Notes under the pieces: generated by a model
The model's database searches: none
The model's input: the letters and a program-made list of their open reading frames with translations, nothing else
What the model was told of the DNA's origin: nothing
DNA from: JADJPG01 sp964491875
GTDB lineage: Bacteria > Verrucomicrobiota > Verrucomicrobiia > Limisphaerales > JADJPG01
Assembly (NCBI GenBank): GCA_964491875.1
Contig: CAZBIC010000022.1
Location: 1-64,000, forward strand
Direction: 5' to 3'
DNA: 64,000 bases
In this document: in pieces, positions 18,501-28,276 of the stretch
Position numbering within the stretch: position 1 is the stretch's first letter
Layout: each line of letters opens with the position of its first letter
Made by a program: the position numbers and the translations under genes

Positions 18501-19038
18501 CATTGTCGCCGAGCAAGGTTTGCAACACGCCGTTGTTGCGGAAGACGGTTTCGCGCGGACCGGGATTCTCGCGAGTGATGAGATAGAGATCCGCGTGCCC
18601 GGTGTTGCCGGCTCCGCCGATGTCGATTGCGCCGACGGCGTTTGGCCCGATGGAAGGTGCAAACACCGCCAGCGGAAGGACGGGCGACGTTTCGTTCGTC
18701 GCTTCGATCAGGCTGAGGCGATTGGCTGCGGGCGAAACGACTGCCAGCGCATCGCGCGTGAGCGAGAGGATTCGGCCGGCGTTGACCCCCGTGACTTCCT
18801 GCACGCCCGTGGGACGGGCTTCGGACCATACCGGCACGCCGGGGACAGTTTGGTAGCCGGCGCGGAAGGCTCCGGAAACCTTGTCCACGATGACGGCATC
18901 GGCACGGCCATCGCCATCGAGATCGGCATCGAGCTGGAACTCAAACGGCGTTTCAACCGTGGCCGACTGAAGAGTGACGGCGCAGAGCAACGCAGCGAGC
19001 GAAGGCAACCAAGCGATCTTCATACGAGCGAATCTCAT
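15571..19038 (-). CDS. Giant secreted protein with FG-GAP/TSP3-like calcium motifs (third gene of the trio)
   Basis: This 1155-residue exported protein starts at ATG 19038, overlapping the previous stop by four bases with GGAGG just upstream; the signal peptide is KIAWLPSLAALLCAVTLQS. Acidic calcium-loop motifs occur near the N-terminus (DADLDGDGRADAV), in the middle (DSDGDGVPD and DSDGDGYSD, a TSP3-like pair) and near the C-terminus (DLDGDLLLDAWEN and DTDGDGYSDLQEQ). The region around residues 60-400 is compatible with an FG-GAP-like propeller. The C-terminus resembles the Ig-like ending common on secreted verrucomicrobial proteins, finishing HRFFILNVGLR. It is the last gene of a translationally coupled set. 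Function is unknown; a calcium-stabilised surface or extracellular role is likely. Confidence 0.75.
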   Translation of the reverse strand: MRFARMKIAWLPSLAALLCAVTLQSATVETPFEFQLDADLDGDGRADAVIVDKVSGAFRAGYQTVPGVPVWSEARPTGVQEVTGVNAGRILSLTRDALAVVSPAANRLSLIEATNETSPVLPLAVFAPSIGPNAVGAIDIGGAGNTGHADLYLITRENPGPRETVFRNNGVLQTLLGDNALAAYRSSPDRFELKAGQPLRLSLFNRAPTGTNDSFIALDFQTGAAVALFTNVVPLANTPRVPEFVAARFNAQPLAQVLFYQPASNVLVRLHVTEPVSSSFSLTTPLTYNLGQPVQTVTLVPGPSDTRLLVLFGASSTNATVATVFSYDGTNAPVAVQSYTNLAGFSGASALGAGNLALFGSDGAGRSSTFEVKLRTGAGYVDGSSGALPSISPYSGSANVLLMSAEPFVNPAARPVRNLRAGEWSSAIAFTGAAPAKVVVRAERYGGVSNGLINPVSTVLGNAPAGINHALVNQYTNPISIFSLSAASGDQPGRISIAPPSGEYQSAVQVTLTTTPAAWIARYRLASGAPWQTYSTPLTIYSNAALECYAVDPLSSAKTAVEKVAYTFTAPANVIDSDGDGVPDAVEVAKGLDPRKGADSDGDGYSDLAEILGNSNPNLISSIPAKNLEVGGNFERIVAPLAPNGAGALTLSSTGMNVRAWSLSGVFLAETTTANLFLPGVQPSAARLIVRPGEGEEFALETTDFHFAFNGSSSTQKFGRELVGAVRVPPLGLPELPELDPALSPAAISSWILASSNLLVNYPRQRVTGELTPLNTAVALLLERVLANALVLRGTNYGTNATLFGFRTPDVTRVSLDAGDFATLETYAGPGAPAYRASVLFDYLDNQIRSNATPNFAALRAVTHEFWRASSAHHDLFTNALPLPLDALRQFMTVGTLDTNYPPFFTQAAQLPAAFAAVQTLMANAPVRPTSNMVAEVTSISPGAPTTFRVLGTATPVTLWKAGGLPCVLPTSINLVPGSQLAVFGFPDVPEVPGTLGVEVINLALASVPVISSTDLDGDLLLDAWENVFLGGTDSDAFGDTDGDGYSDLQEQLAGTDPSNASNVPGVPPVNFSNPAVNLEPSGGQLKIVFNWPAGYAGFFNFGVSSTDELGGAFVPLGASPAVQRVGDTFEVTLTPPDGQWGDPHRFFILNVGLR

Positions 19039-22000
19039 GGAACCTCCATTTCGTTGGTGGCGAGGACTTCGGCGATTTCTCCGTCCTTGCCAAAGCGCAC
19101 GAGCACATACTTGTAGCGCGCCCCGGCGAGCACGGGCTGGGTGTCGCGGAGAAGGGTGTTGAGGTAGCGGATCGTCCCGCTACCCAGATTCTGTACGATG
19201 CCATCGTAGATCACGAATGGATCCCAGATGATCGCGGACGTGCCGGATTTCTGAAAAGCGACGCTCTCCATCATGGGCGAGCATTGAATGATGTCGCCTG
19301 AGACTGTCGGAAATTTCGCGTTCGGAACCTGGTGCCGGTAGAGCACGCAGGGGAATGGGGATTTGCCCATCGGCGTCTCCTGCAAGTAAACCATCGGATC
19401 GCTCGTGCCGAGCAGCGTCTGCGGGCGGGCGCGGAAATCCGATCCGGCCGCCGGCAGCCCAGGGCCACCCGATTCGACGGTGTTCGTGACGATCAGCGCC
19501 CCCACCTGCACGACCGCGCCGGTGAGATTGTTCAGTTGCCCCTGATACCACGAAGCGACAAATCCGCTGCCCACCCCGCTGTTCACCGGTGGCAATGGTC
19601 GCTGCGGCCACGCGACGGTGGGCAGGGTGTTGGTGCCCGGCGGCTCCCAGAAAAACGTCTCGATGTTGCTCTTCTCGCCGTGTTCGCCAGTGATGCCGAC
19701 GGCGCGCACCCACACGGCGTACTTCACGCCCTTGGCCACGTTGACCGGCAGTGTGAACTCTGGGCCGGAGCCATACGCTGAGCCGTTGCCAATCACCGGC
19801 GTGGTGAACACGCCGAATTCACCCGCAGGCGGCGGCGTGTTGTTCGTCTCCTGATTGGTGGTGAAGGCATCGAGAAACTTCACGTTCGAAGAGAGGATGT
19901 GTTTCTCAATCGACGTCTGCGACAGGATGGGCGCGTTGGCAGACTGATTGGTGCCAACCGGCTTGAAGATGCCGATCTGGAAACGTTCGACACCATACGG
20001 CGGGCAGAACCAGCGCAGCATCATCTGTGGATTGGCTTCGTTCCCGGCAGGATCGATCTTCGTGAGCATTGGCTTGGGCAGCGGCAGAACCGGAGCCACG
20101 AGCTTGCAGCCGAGACGGGTCAGGCGGCTGCCATTCCCGTGCTCGTCCAGCAACTGGCCGTAGTAGCAGATGCGTCCGCCGCCAGGCGGGAACGAGAAGT
20201 CGAAGCAAAGAATCAATGGCGGCGGATTCGTCGCCGGCCAGGTGCGCTGGCAGATAAGCTGGAGCGGTCCGTCGTTGACGCGGCGGTAGAGGCGATACTC
20301 GCGGCTGCCAGCAGTCGGCGCGATCTCGATCTCGATGGGAATGATGTTGTTCGAACCTCCGGGCGCGTTGGCAATGTGGATATCGCATTCGCTGTCGCGA
20401 CGAGTATCGAGATAGGCGCGGGCGCGGAACTGAAGTTCAGTATCTTCCTGCAACTTTCCGACGGTGCCGACAGCGAGCGGATAGCCGGAAATTTGTCCGT
20501 CGTTCATTCCGGAACGTGCGCGGAAGAACGCTTGGCTGCTCTGAAATTGACCGGGGAGTTTGAACGTCCAGCGGTTTGAGCGCGATGACGGCAGGAAGTA
20601 AAGCCGATCGGTCGCAATTGTGGTAAGGATGTTCGTCCCGCTGCGAATCTCCACTGAGCCTTCCATCCACGCGATCCGATCCGATTCGCGGATGAACTCC
20701 ACTGCGAAGTCGAGCACAGCCGGAGTGCCGGCGGCGGGATTGGTGCTCATCACGTTGACCTGCGTGAACGGCGACAAGCAGCGTCCGCGCACCACACCGA
20801 TTGGGTTGGCCGGGCCTTCGTACTCGCGCAACGTGCCGGACACAGCCGCGCTGGGAGGCGAGAGATTGCCGCCGCACGCACCGATGTCCTCGGCGCGAAC
20901 GGTGTACCAGAAGGTGCGTGCGTAATCTGCCGGAGCGGTCGGCGCACCGGGGCCGTTATCGAGGTAGGAATTCTCCGGCAGGCCGGGGATGTGATTCACG
21001 ATCGCGACGAGATGGTTCGAAGGATACGCGAGGTTCGAGTTGATCTGCGTGGTGTTCTCCCAGCGGTAAACCCAGTAACGCGAGATGGTCTCGTCACTGG
21101 TCGGGGCGTTGGAAGCTTGCGGCCAGATGACGCGAAGCGAATGCCGGTTCGTAGTGCCGTCGTAGAGGTAATCATTCACCACACGGATCCGGCCCATGAC
21201 GTTCGGCATGAGCTTGTCGCAGATCAACACCGGTGCGCCGGGCGAGAGCAGGCCATCGCGCCCGAGCAGATCGCGCGCGGCAGTGAAGTAGTAGAAGCGC
21301 GCGCCGTTGGTATGATCGAGCGAGAGCGGCGGGAGCGTGGGATGACCAATACGATTGTCGTCGATCAAATAGATGGTCGTTTCATCGCCAGTGGCCGGAT
21401 CGAAGTTCGCGACATTCGCCGACGTGAAGAGCGTTGAAGTGAGAATGGGCCGGGGATTGATGCGTTGCACTGCCTGCGTGCTGTTCATCGCAGAAAGCAG
21501 CGCGGTCGCGGCGGGCGGAGTGACGTGCCAGTTGCGGCCGGGCGCCTCGGCGTAGTCCTTGCGCACGCGATAAACGTTGAAGCCGTTTTGCAACAGCATC
21601 AGCCGGCGCAGCGGATCGGGCGTGGCCCAGCGGAGCTGCACGTTCATGTTGCCACGCGCACCGGGCGCGGGCATCTGCACGGGAGAACCGGGCGCGGGCA
21701 GCACGGTGGGATTGCCGGCTTCAACCGAAAGGCGTCCGACGACAGCGATGTCCTTGTCCGCCGCGACATCAAACTGACGAATCTCAAACGTGGTCTGGCC
21801 CGCGCCAATCGTTTCGACATGGGCGAAGCCGAGGCACATGGCCATACCGGGATGCGTGCGGCCGAGCAGGAGCAGATTGCTGAAGCGCTTCTCGTCGGTG
21901 AGCGTGCCGGTGATGACCGCGGCGACTTGTTGCGCGAGGGTCAGGTTCGCTGGAATGAACTTCCCGAAGAGCGCGCTCATGTCGGTTTCCAGATCGACGA

Positions 22001-22382
22001 GGCTCTGCCCGACGTTGACGCTGCGCTGGAGAATGGGCTCGATCACGCGCGGGTCGGTTTGCAGCGAGGAGATGGCGACGCGGCGGAACAGGCCGGGCGT
22101 GCCGATGGGGCCGGGCTTCGCGTAGAGTGCGTAAGTCTTGCCGCCGAGGTTGAGCGGGCCGGTGCTAAACCAGGTGAGGTAAGCCCAGTCCTTCCCCGAC
22201 GGGACATCATGCCAGGTCGTGCCGGCGCTGATCATCGATGGTCCGATGTCGCCCTGCGGCGCGGCGGCGCGCGAACTGGCGACGGCCACAAGCAGCAATA
22301 GCGCGGCGGCAGTGAGTTTTTGAAAGAGCGTGTTCATTCGGTGAAAGAGTTTGGCGTTCGTCAGCGCGGGAGCGGTGCTCAT
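19035..22382 (-). CDS. Giant secreted protein with fibronectin-III-like repeats (second gene of the trio)
   Basis: This 1115-residue protein starts at ATG 22382, which overlaps the upstream stop as ATGA and has GGAGG six bases away, so translation is probably coupled. A signal peptide follows an N-extension (TAAALLLLVAVASSRAA). The body contains several fibronectin-III-like units, each with a pattern such as MNVQLRWATPDPLRRLMLLQNGFNVYRV or QMMLRWFCPPYGVERFQIGIF: a Trp strand followed by a Tyr/Arg-rich strand. Between them lie segments naming no known catalytic motif. It ends by overlapping the start of the third gene. I do not recognise a defined family. The coupling implies that the three products are needed together, perhaps as one surface assembly. 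Confidence 0.7.
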   Translation of the reverse strand: MSTAPALTNAKLFHRMNTLFQKLTAAALLLLVAVASSRAAAPQGDIGPSMISAGTTWHDVPSGKDWAYLTWFSTGPLNLGGKTYALYAKPGPIGTPGLFRRVAISSLQTDPRVIEPILQRSVNVGQSLVDLETDMSALFGKFIPANLTLAQQVAAVITGTLTDEKRFSNLLLLGRTHPGMAMCLGFAHVETIGAGQTTFEIRQFDVAADKDIAVVGRLSVEAGNPTVLPAPGSPVQMPAPGARGNMNVQLRWATPDPLRRLMLLQNGFNVYRVRKDYAEAPGRNWHVTPPAATALLSAMNSTQAVQRINPRPILTSTLFTSANVANFDPATGDETTIYLIDDNRIGHPTLPPLSLDHTNGARFYYFTAARDLLGRDGLLSPGAPVLICDKLMPNVMGRIRVVNDYLYDGTTNRHSLRVIWPQASNAPTSDETISRYWVYRWENTTQINSNLAYPSNHLVAIVNHIPGLPENSYLDNGPGAPTAPADYARTFWYTVRAEDIGACGGNLSPPSAAVSGTLREYEGPANPIGVVRGRCLSPFTQVNVMSTNPAAGTPAVLDFAVEFIRESDRIAWMEGSVEIRSGTNILTTIATDRLYFLPSSRSNRWTFKLPGQFQSSQAFFRARSGMNDGQISGYPLAVGTVGKLQEDTELQFRARAYLDTRRDSECDIHIANAPGGSNNIIPIEIEIAPTAGSREYRLYRRVNDGPLQLICQRTWPATNPPPLILCFDFSFPPGGGRICYYGQLLDEHGNGSRLTRLGCKLVAPVLPLPKPMLTKIDPAGNEANPQMMLRWFCPPYGVERFQIGIFKPVGTNQSANAPILSQTSIEKHILSSNVKFLDAFTTNQETNNTPPPAGEFGVFTTPVIGNGSAYGSGPEFTLPVNVAKGVKYAVWVRAVGITGEHGEKSNIETFFWEPPGTNTLPTVAWPQRPLPPVNSGVGSGFVASWYQGQLNNLTGAVVQVGALIVTNTVESGGPGLPAAGSDFRARPQTLLGTSDPMVYLQETPMGKSPFPCVLYRHQVPNAKFPTVSGDIIQCSPMMESVAFQKSGTSAIIWDPFVIYDGIVQNLGSGTIRYLNTLLRDTQPVLAGARYKYVLVRFGKDGEIAEVLATNEMEVP

Positions 22383-25300
22383 TTATCCTCCTTGTCGGGC
22401 ACTTCCTCCCAGCCCTTGCCCTCGACGTATTTGACGGCCTCCTCGAAATCGCCACAGATGCACAACGGGCATGGCCCAAAGCAGCCTTCACCTCCAATGG
22501 TTCCGATAAGAGTGAAGCCATCGTCGGACGGCGTGCCAATCAGCGTGGCCACGCCCTCGGCGCTGAGGACACAAACCACGGTGCCGGCCACGCCGATGCG
22601 GAGGATCATACCGTAGTTTTTTCCTTCGTTGAAATACCACGCACCCGCGCCGGCGATCACACGAATCTCCAGCAGGCAGCCGTAACTCCAGATCGGGAAC
22701 TCGCCGTCGGCGAAGAACAACCCGCCGGCCACGGGCAGCGGGCCAAAATTCTTCTCGGCATCCACAAGCTCCACGAGCTTCGGGCTCACAGCAGCGAGCG
22801 TCCACTTGATGGGATCGTAAGTGCAGGCGACACCGGCAAAGAGTCCGCCACCAACTTCGATTGAGTTGTTCACGCGCACACGACACAGGGCCGCGCCGTA
22901 GTTCTCCGTGGCGCCGAACATGAGGTTCAGCCCGAACTGTTTAATCTCCACGGTGCCCAGCGTGATTTTTCCGTTGGCGAGAATGGAACCGCCCATGCCG
23001 GAAAGATCCCCGTCTGCGTCGAGCACGAACTTACCGATCACATCGACCTTCAAGCCATCCTCGCCTCCCTTCTTCTTGGATTTCTTGTCGTCCGATCCGG
23101 CGGACCAGCTCAAGGGAACCTCCAGCGCGCCGAGGGTGATTTCCGTGCCGCTGCCGCCGGCGGGGATGCACGTCTCCACGCGGTTCTCGGAATCGATCTC
23201 CAGAATTTCGAGGAACGCCTTGAACACCATTTTGTCCGGCATCTTGAACTCAAACTGCGCGTCCAGTCGCAGCCGGCGCAGACTGTCGTCATTGATCTCG
23301 GCGTTGCCGGTAATCTTCGCGGCGCCAAGGTAACCGCCCACGTCACCGAGCGCGGAGTTGATGCTGTCATCCGCCAGGTTGAATGCCGTGGCTAGCGAGG
23401 CGCGAACCATGCCGTTGATGCCATCGAAGTATCCGTCCACACCGGAACGGAAGACGGCATTGACATCGAACATCCGGTACTTGATGCCCTTGAAAACCTT
23501 GTCCCAGACGGACGACGCCAGAAACGCCTCGCGCACTTCACGGCGCATGCGATCGACGAACGCATCCTTGCTGATCTGGGTGAACGGATTGTCCACCGAG
23601 TAATCGAAGCTCTGGATGTAGGCCTTGATGTCCTTCTTGGCGGCAAGGGAGGTTTCGCCGAACACGGCCTTGCCCGCGACGGCGATCTGGTTCACTTCAT
23701 TCGCCCATTCACCGCCCTGCCTTGAGATCTTCGTCACGTTGGTCAGGACGATGCCGACTTCATGCAGCACGCCATTGATGCTGGTGAGGGTGGGCTGAAT
23801 GTCGGCGGCGATCTGGTTGAGCACCGGCTCCGCGTCCTTGGCCAGATCGTTGGAAATCGATTTGATGGCCTTCACCGCCGACTTGACCGCGTTGGACACA
23901 TTGCCCATCGCATTCGTCGCGGAACGAGAGCCGTCGTACGCCTTCTGGCTCACTTCGGAAATCGTCTTGAGCACGCTCACCGCCTCGGCGCTGCCGGCGG
24001 TGAAGTGGTAGAACTTGTTCGAGATGGATCCGAGGAAGTTCGTTGTCAGATAGCTGTCCGCCAGCGCCGGGAAGGCTGTCTTGTTGCCCGCGGGCAAGCT
24101 GTTGTAGATGCTTTTCAGCGCCTGATAGGTGGTCTCAAGCGCGGGATCCACCGCTGGCCCCACGGCCTCCTCCAGCAACTCACCGCCGGTTGCGTCGAGC
24201 AGCTTGTTCAAGCTCAACATGCCGTCGAGCATCGAGGCAAACTCGCTTTCGCCGATGGCTTCCGAGATTACATCGAACGTCCCGGCGTCCTCGATCTTGT
24301 CCAGGAAGAAGTCAGCCGTGTTGATCTTGCCGAAGCTCGCGCCAAAATCGAGCGAGGCCGCCTTCGAGTCCATCTTGCGAACCTTGTGTTCCAGCGAGAA
24401 GACGATCAGCGGCGACTTCACCGGCTCGAACGACTCGAAGTTTCGCGAAGAGAATTTCCACTTCAGCGGATAATCTAGCTCCACAATGTCCAGCCAGACT
24501 TTGCGAGCGCGCGGGTGATATCGGTCATCGTCGATGTTGTCCCGATATTTGTCGAGCGGCTCGGTCGTCGGCCAGCCGTCGTTCTTCTCGTCAAAGTACG
24601 CGGCGGTGAAATACGTTTCACCGTCCTTCAGCCAGCCCCGGCTCTCCGTCGCCGTGTCATCGGAGGTCCATCCGCCCATGAGGTAAACCGGCGGTTCACT
24701 ATTGGTCGAGGGCTTGCGCGCGCTGGCATGGACTTGCATGCGGACATCCTCGAAGAACGGCACGTCCATCTGCCCGGCGAAGGTGATAAAGCCATCGGGA
24801 GCGGCTCCCGGATTATGACGGTTGAAGTAAGCGTCGCCGACCGTGGTCACACGGTAGGGCGTGTTCGACGAGCCTTTCATCTCGAACGTCGTGGGCAGTT
24901 TCAGTCGCGAATCCAGATCCGCGATGCCGTCAGACTTGGAAATGAGTTTGCCGTTCGGGAAGAAGCCCAGCGTGCCGTAGAGCGGACTGCTCACTGGCGA
25001 CGCGTGACCGGTAACGCCCAACGTGAGGAAGCCGTCGTCCACATCGCACTCCGCGCCGATGTTCGAGACGAAACTCAGCGACAGCGCTTCGATGTCCGCG
25101 TTCCAGTAGGCGAGGTATTTGTTCCCGGTCCGATCCGGCAGCTCGGCGGATTCGGGCTTGCCTGAGCAAGAGAAAATCATCTTCGCAAACTCAACCGTGA
25201 TGTCCGAAGGATGCGGCAGATTGATCTGCCCCTCGGTGCGCGACGCCACGTTCTCGTTGTCTAGGAAAGCCAGGCTGTAGTTCTCAAAATTGAAGCTGTA

Positions 25301-28276
25301 ACCCCACAACGTCAGGCTGGACGGGAATGATCCACCCACCCCGCTGTGAATGCCGCTGACGCCGCCGAGCCGCAGGTAATACTTGGAATTGCCGCGCAGG
25401 TCATACGTCACCGCCTGGCCGGCAATCAAACTGCGCGCATCAAACACCCCGTCCGCAATCCCGCGAATGTTCAGGCCCGCGTAATCCGCAAAGCCGAGCG
25501 CGTATCGAGCCGTCTCGGGACGCTCGATCAAGTTCACGCTGCCAGTGGTTCCGCCCGTGTAGAGAATCACCGCCGCGCCATCGTTATCACTGGCCGTATT
25601 GTCTCCACCGCGCAGGAACGCGCCGGGCATGGCGAAGACGGCGTTCGTCGGACCAATGACCGCCTGCGCATTGTCGTTGGCGGCTTCGTTGTAGCCCCAG
25701 GCGATCCGACCGACGTTGCCGTTCAGATACTGGATTGGCCCCTCGTTGCCGGCCATCAGTCCACCATCCCGCGTGAACGACAGTCGCCCGCCGGCCGGCG
25801 TGATGCCGATGCGATTCGTGAGCGGCGTGGAGGAACACCCTTCGCAATCCCCGACATACGGCACGGACACCGGTCCAACGCCCGCGAGGTAACTGCCGGC
25901 GCCCTGCAGCACCACGTCGTTGCTGATCACCATGAAGCCGCCGCCGCCCGACCATTGAATGCCGGAGTCGTACGGGAAATGCGTCTGGAATCCACCCGCG
26001 CTCGTGAAAGCCAGCGTGCCGTTGAGCAGCGCGGTGCCGTTGGCATCGGCGCTGATGCGGGCCGCGCCAGTGAAACTCAAGGTGTGATTGAGATAGCGAT
26101 CGTTGGATCGCTTCACCGCCATGTTTGTCTGGTAGAGGTTCGTGGAAACCAGCCGGAGTAATTCATACTCAAGCGCGCGGACGTGCAGCGACTCGGCAAT
26201 CGTCGGTGAATACAGGAGCTCGAAGCGCGCTGAGGTGGCGTTCCATACCATCTGCGTGGCGAAAATGAAAATGGCCTTCGTTTCCTCGACTGCGTAGATG
26301 CTCTCACCCGGGGGCGGATAGAAGGTCAGGTTGGTTTTCGGCGCGAGGTTTTGATTCAAACCAACTGTCGGAAACGACAGCTCGGTGAGCAACCGACGAA
26401 TGCCGCGGGCTTGAACGGTATTGGTGTGGTAGCCAAATCCGGTGGGCATATGGAAATTGACCGAGCTGACGGTGGCTCCCGGTGCGCCGATAATCACCAG
26501 ACCCCGATCAAACGAGATGTTGCCCACAGAACCCTCGCCGGCATTGTTCACAATCTGGACGCCGCTGGTGAGGATGGCATCGCCGTTGACCAGCAGCTTG
26601 GCGCCAAGCGCCGCGCCGTTGCCGAAAGTTGGACCGTTCACTCCATCTACGGTTGCACCGTTCACTGCAAGGGAAACGGTTGTCGCGATGTTGGAAGTCA
26701 GTGTAACCACGCCGGGAACTGGAGCCGCGTTGAAGGCGTGCATCGTGGTATTGATGTCGCCGCAGATCAGCCGTCCGTTATACGCGAGCAACCGCTGCGG
26801 CGCATTGGTCACGCTGCCGGCGGCGAAGGAGGATTGGCCCGTCTGGTTCGTGTAGCTCACGCGCACGATGGCGCGGTAAGTGGCGTTGACGGAGTCGAGC
26901 TGGGCAGCAGGTTTGATTGCGAGGACATACTGGTTGGTGTTGACGCGCGGCTCGACAGGATTGGAAGTGCCGGGCGCGTAGGAGGCGGCGATGGAGTTGA
27001 AATTGGTCGTGGAGTAGGCCAGTGGAATCAAGGCGTCGGTGGCCGCATTGCGCAACTCGAGGTCGAATCGCAACGGCAGCACGTCCAGCGACGGAACTCC
27101 CGAAATAAAACTGTCGTACCGATGAACAACCACGTCGTTGGTAATGAGGAATGCGTTCGTGCCCGGCGCGGTGTTCAGCAGCCAGGTGCGTTCCCAACCG
27201 GACGCGCCAGCTTCCACGATGGCGTTGAGCGCGGCGTCGCCACTGACGAGATTCGTAAAATGGTAGAACTGATGCGGACCGTTGGTGGCGTTGAAGACCA
27301 GCGTGCCGTTGGGCCGCGTCACCGAGAGTTCAATGCGATAGGAGGTGCGATGATTCAACCGCGCCGCCGGCTTGAGAAAGCCCGTGGTGATGAGGTTTGT
27401 TTCCTGTGCCGCAGTGAGCAGGGCGACGTTGGTAATGATGTGCGTGTAGCCAACGTTCGTCGTGACGCCTCCGGAGTTGTAGATCGGAAACAGTGTGCCG
27501 TTGGTGTCACGCAGGCGGAACGTATAGGTGTAGGGGAGGTTGGTCGAGTTGCCCGAGAAATTCTCCAATAGGAAGTAGGATGTCGCCTGGATGGTCTCGC
27601 GACTGAAGGCGGCGTTGGTGTTTGAAGCGTCGGAATCGATCACGTAGCCGGAATCGTTGGCGACGAAGAAGCTCGATGGCGTTTCGGTGATCGGGACGTT
27701 GGCACCGGTCACCTCGATATCATCGAGATAAAGCCCCTCCGCCACGCCCGACGCATCGCTGATGAACGCGAAGCGCAGAAGGTGGCTTCCGCCCGTGTAG
27801 GCGTTCAAACTCAGGCGACGCTCAACCCAGTTCGTCGTGGTGGCCGAGCTGCTGACGAGAATGGCGTTGTCGATGTAAGCGCGCCACAAGTCGCCCGCCC
27901 CGATAGTAGGCACCCGCCCCCAGAAGCGCAGGTTCGCGTAGGTGTAAGGAGCGAGGTTGATCGTCCGGCTCATCGTAGACGCCAGATTATTACTGTATCT
28001 CTCGGAGTTATTGACGAAGCCAGACACACCCAGGGCGGCGCAGTAGCCTTTGCCGCCGCGACTGCGCGAAGCCACGCTGCCATAAAGGTCGCTGACGGAA
28101 CCCCACCACAGCGCCGGCGCAGCCGCGTTGCTGTCGCCCACGGTCCATCGGGGGGTTAAGACCGTGTTGAAACTCTCGGTGAAAACGGAGGTTTGCCCAT
28201 GACCCGCCGGTGTCAGCATTGCTCCCGCTAAAGCGATCAGGGCGAAAACCCGGGGAAATCGACTGAAAATATTCAT
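22379..28276 (-). CDS. Giant secreted multidomain protein, 1965 residues (first gene of the trio)
   Basis: I chose ATG 28276, which gives a signal peptide (FALIALAGAMLTPAGHGQ). The frame is open to a TTG at 28357, but that extension overlaps a likely terminator. Residues 25-190 resemble a MAM/jelly-roll module ending GLYLDDIEVTG. Asn/Thr-rich strands follow to about 900. A helical region at about 1280-1600 includes KAIKSISNDLAKDAEPVLNQ and similar coiled-coil-like stretches. A Gly-rich beta region follows, ending in a Cys cluster (GCFGPCPLCICG) and an acidic tail. The stop overlaps the next start. No known family covers it. The helical region inside an otherwise beta protein, and the terminal CPLCIC cluster, are unusual. 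Confidence 0.72.
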   Translation of the reverse strand: MNIFSRFPRVFALIALAGAMLTPAGHGQTSVFTESFNTVLTPRWTVGDSNAAAPALWWGSVSDLYGSVASRSRGGKGYCAALGVSGFVNNSERYSNNLASTMSRTINLAPYTYANLRFWGRVPTIGAGDLWRAYIDNAILVSSSATTTNWVERRLSLNAYTGGSHLLRFAFISDASGVAEGLYLDDIEVTGANVPITETPSSFFVANDSGYVIDSDASNTNAAFSRETIQATSYFLLENFSGNSTNLPYTYTFRLRDTNGTLFPIYNSGGVTTNVGYTHIITNVALLTAAQETNLITTGFLKPAARLNHRTSYRIELSVTRPNGTLVFNATNGPHQFYHFTNLVSGDAALNAIVEAGASGWERTWLLNTAPGTNAFLITNDVVVHRYDSFISGVPSLDVLPLRFDLELRNAATDALIPLAYSTTNFNSIAASYAPGTSNPVEPRVNTNQYVLAIKPAAQLDSVNATYRAIVRVSYTNQTGQSSFAAGSVTNAPQRLLAYNGRLICGDINTTMHAFNAAPVPGVVTLTSNIATTVSLAVNGATVDGVNGPTFGNGAALGAKLLVNGDAILTSGVQIVNNAGEGSVGNISFDRGLVIIGAPGATVSSVNFHMPTGFGYHTNTVQARGIRRLLTELSFPTVGLNQNLAPKTNLTFYPPPGESIYAVEETKAIFIFATQMVWNATSARFELLYSPTIAESLHVRALEYELLRLVSTNLYQTNMAVKRSNDRYLNHTLSFTGAARISADANGTALLNGTLAFTSAGGFQTHFPYDSGIQWSGGGGFMVISNDVVLQGAGSYLAGVGPVSVPYVGDCEGCSSTPLTNRIGITPAGGRLSFTRDGGLMAGNEGPIQYLNGNVGRIAWGYNEAANDNAQAVIGPTNAVFAMPGAFLRGGDNTASDNDGAAVILYTGGTTGSVNLIERPETARYALGFADYAGLNIRGIADGVFDARSLIAGQAVTYDLRGNSKYYLRLGGVSGIHSGVGGSFPSSLTLWGYSFNFENYSLAFLDNENVASRTEGQINLPHPSDITVEFAKMIFSCSGKPESAELPDRTGNKYLAYWNADIEALSLSFVSNIGAECDVDDGFLTLGVTGHASPVSSPLYGTLGFFPNGKLISKSDGIADLDSRLKLPTTFEMKGSSNTPYRVTTVGDAYFNRHNPGAAPDGFITFAGQMDVPFFEDVRMQVHASARKPSTNSEPPVYLMGGWTSDDTATESRGWLKDGETYFTAAYFDEKNDGWPTTEPLDKYRDNIDDDRYHPRARKVWLDIVELDYPLKWKFSSRNFESFEPVKSPLIVFSLEHKVRKMDSKAASLDFGASFGKINTADFFLDKIEDAGTFDVISEAIGESEFASMLDGMLSLNKLLDATGGELLEEAVGPAVDPALETTYQALKSIYNSLPAGNKTAFPALADSYLTTNFLGSISNKFYHFTAGSAEAVSVLKTISEVSQKAYDGSRSATNAMGNVSNAVKSAVKAIKSISNDLAKDAEPVLNQIAADIQPTLTSINGVLHEVGIVLTNVTKISRQGGEWANEVNQIAVAGKAVFGETSLAAKKDIKAYIQSFDYSVDNPFTQISKDAFVDRMRREVREAFLASSVWDKVFKGIKYRMFDVNAVFRSGVDGYFDGINGMVRASLATAFNLADDSINSALGDVGGYLGAAKITGNAEINDDSLRRLRLDAQFEFKMPDKMVFKAFLEILEIDSENRVETCIPAGGSGTEITLGALEVPLSWSAGSDDKKSKKKGGEDGLKVDVIGKFVLDADGDLSGMGGSILANGKITLGTVEIKQFGLNLMFGATENYGAALCRVRVNNSIEVGGGLFAGVACTYDPIKWTLAAVSPKLVELVDAEKNFGPLPVAGGLFFADGEFPIWSYGCLLEIRVIAGAGAWYFNEGKNYGMILRIGVAGTVVCVLSAEGVATLIGTPSDDGFTLIGTIGGEGCFGPCPLCICGDFEEAVKYVEGKGWEEVPDKEDK

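Noticed and set aside
16921..19116. Open frame of over 700 codons opposite the third trio gene
   Set aside because: No protein family features, and the opposite strand has signal peptide, calcium motifs and ribosome binding site in order.
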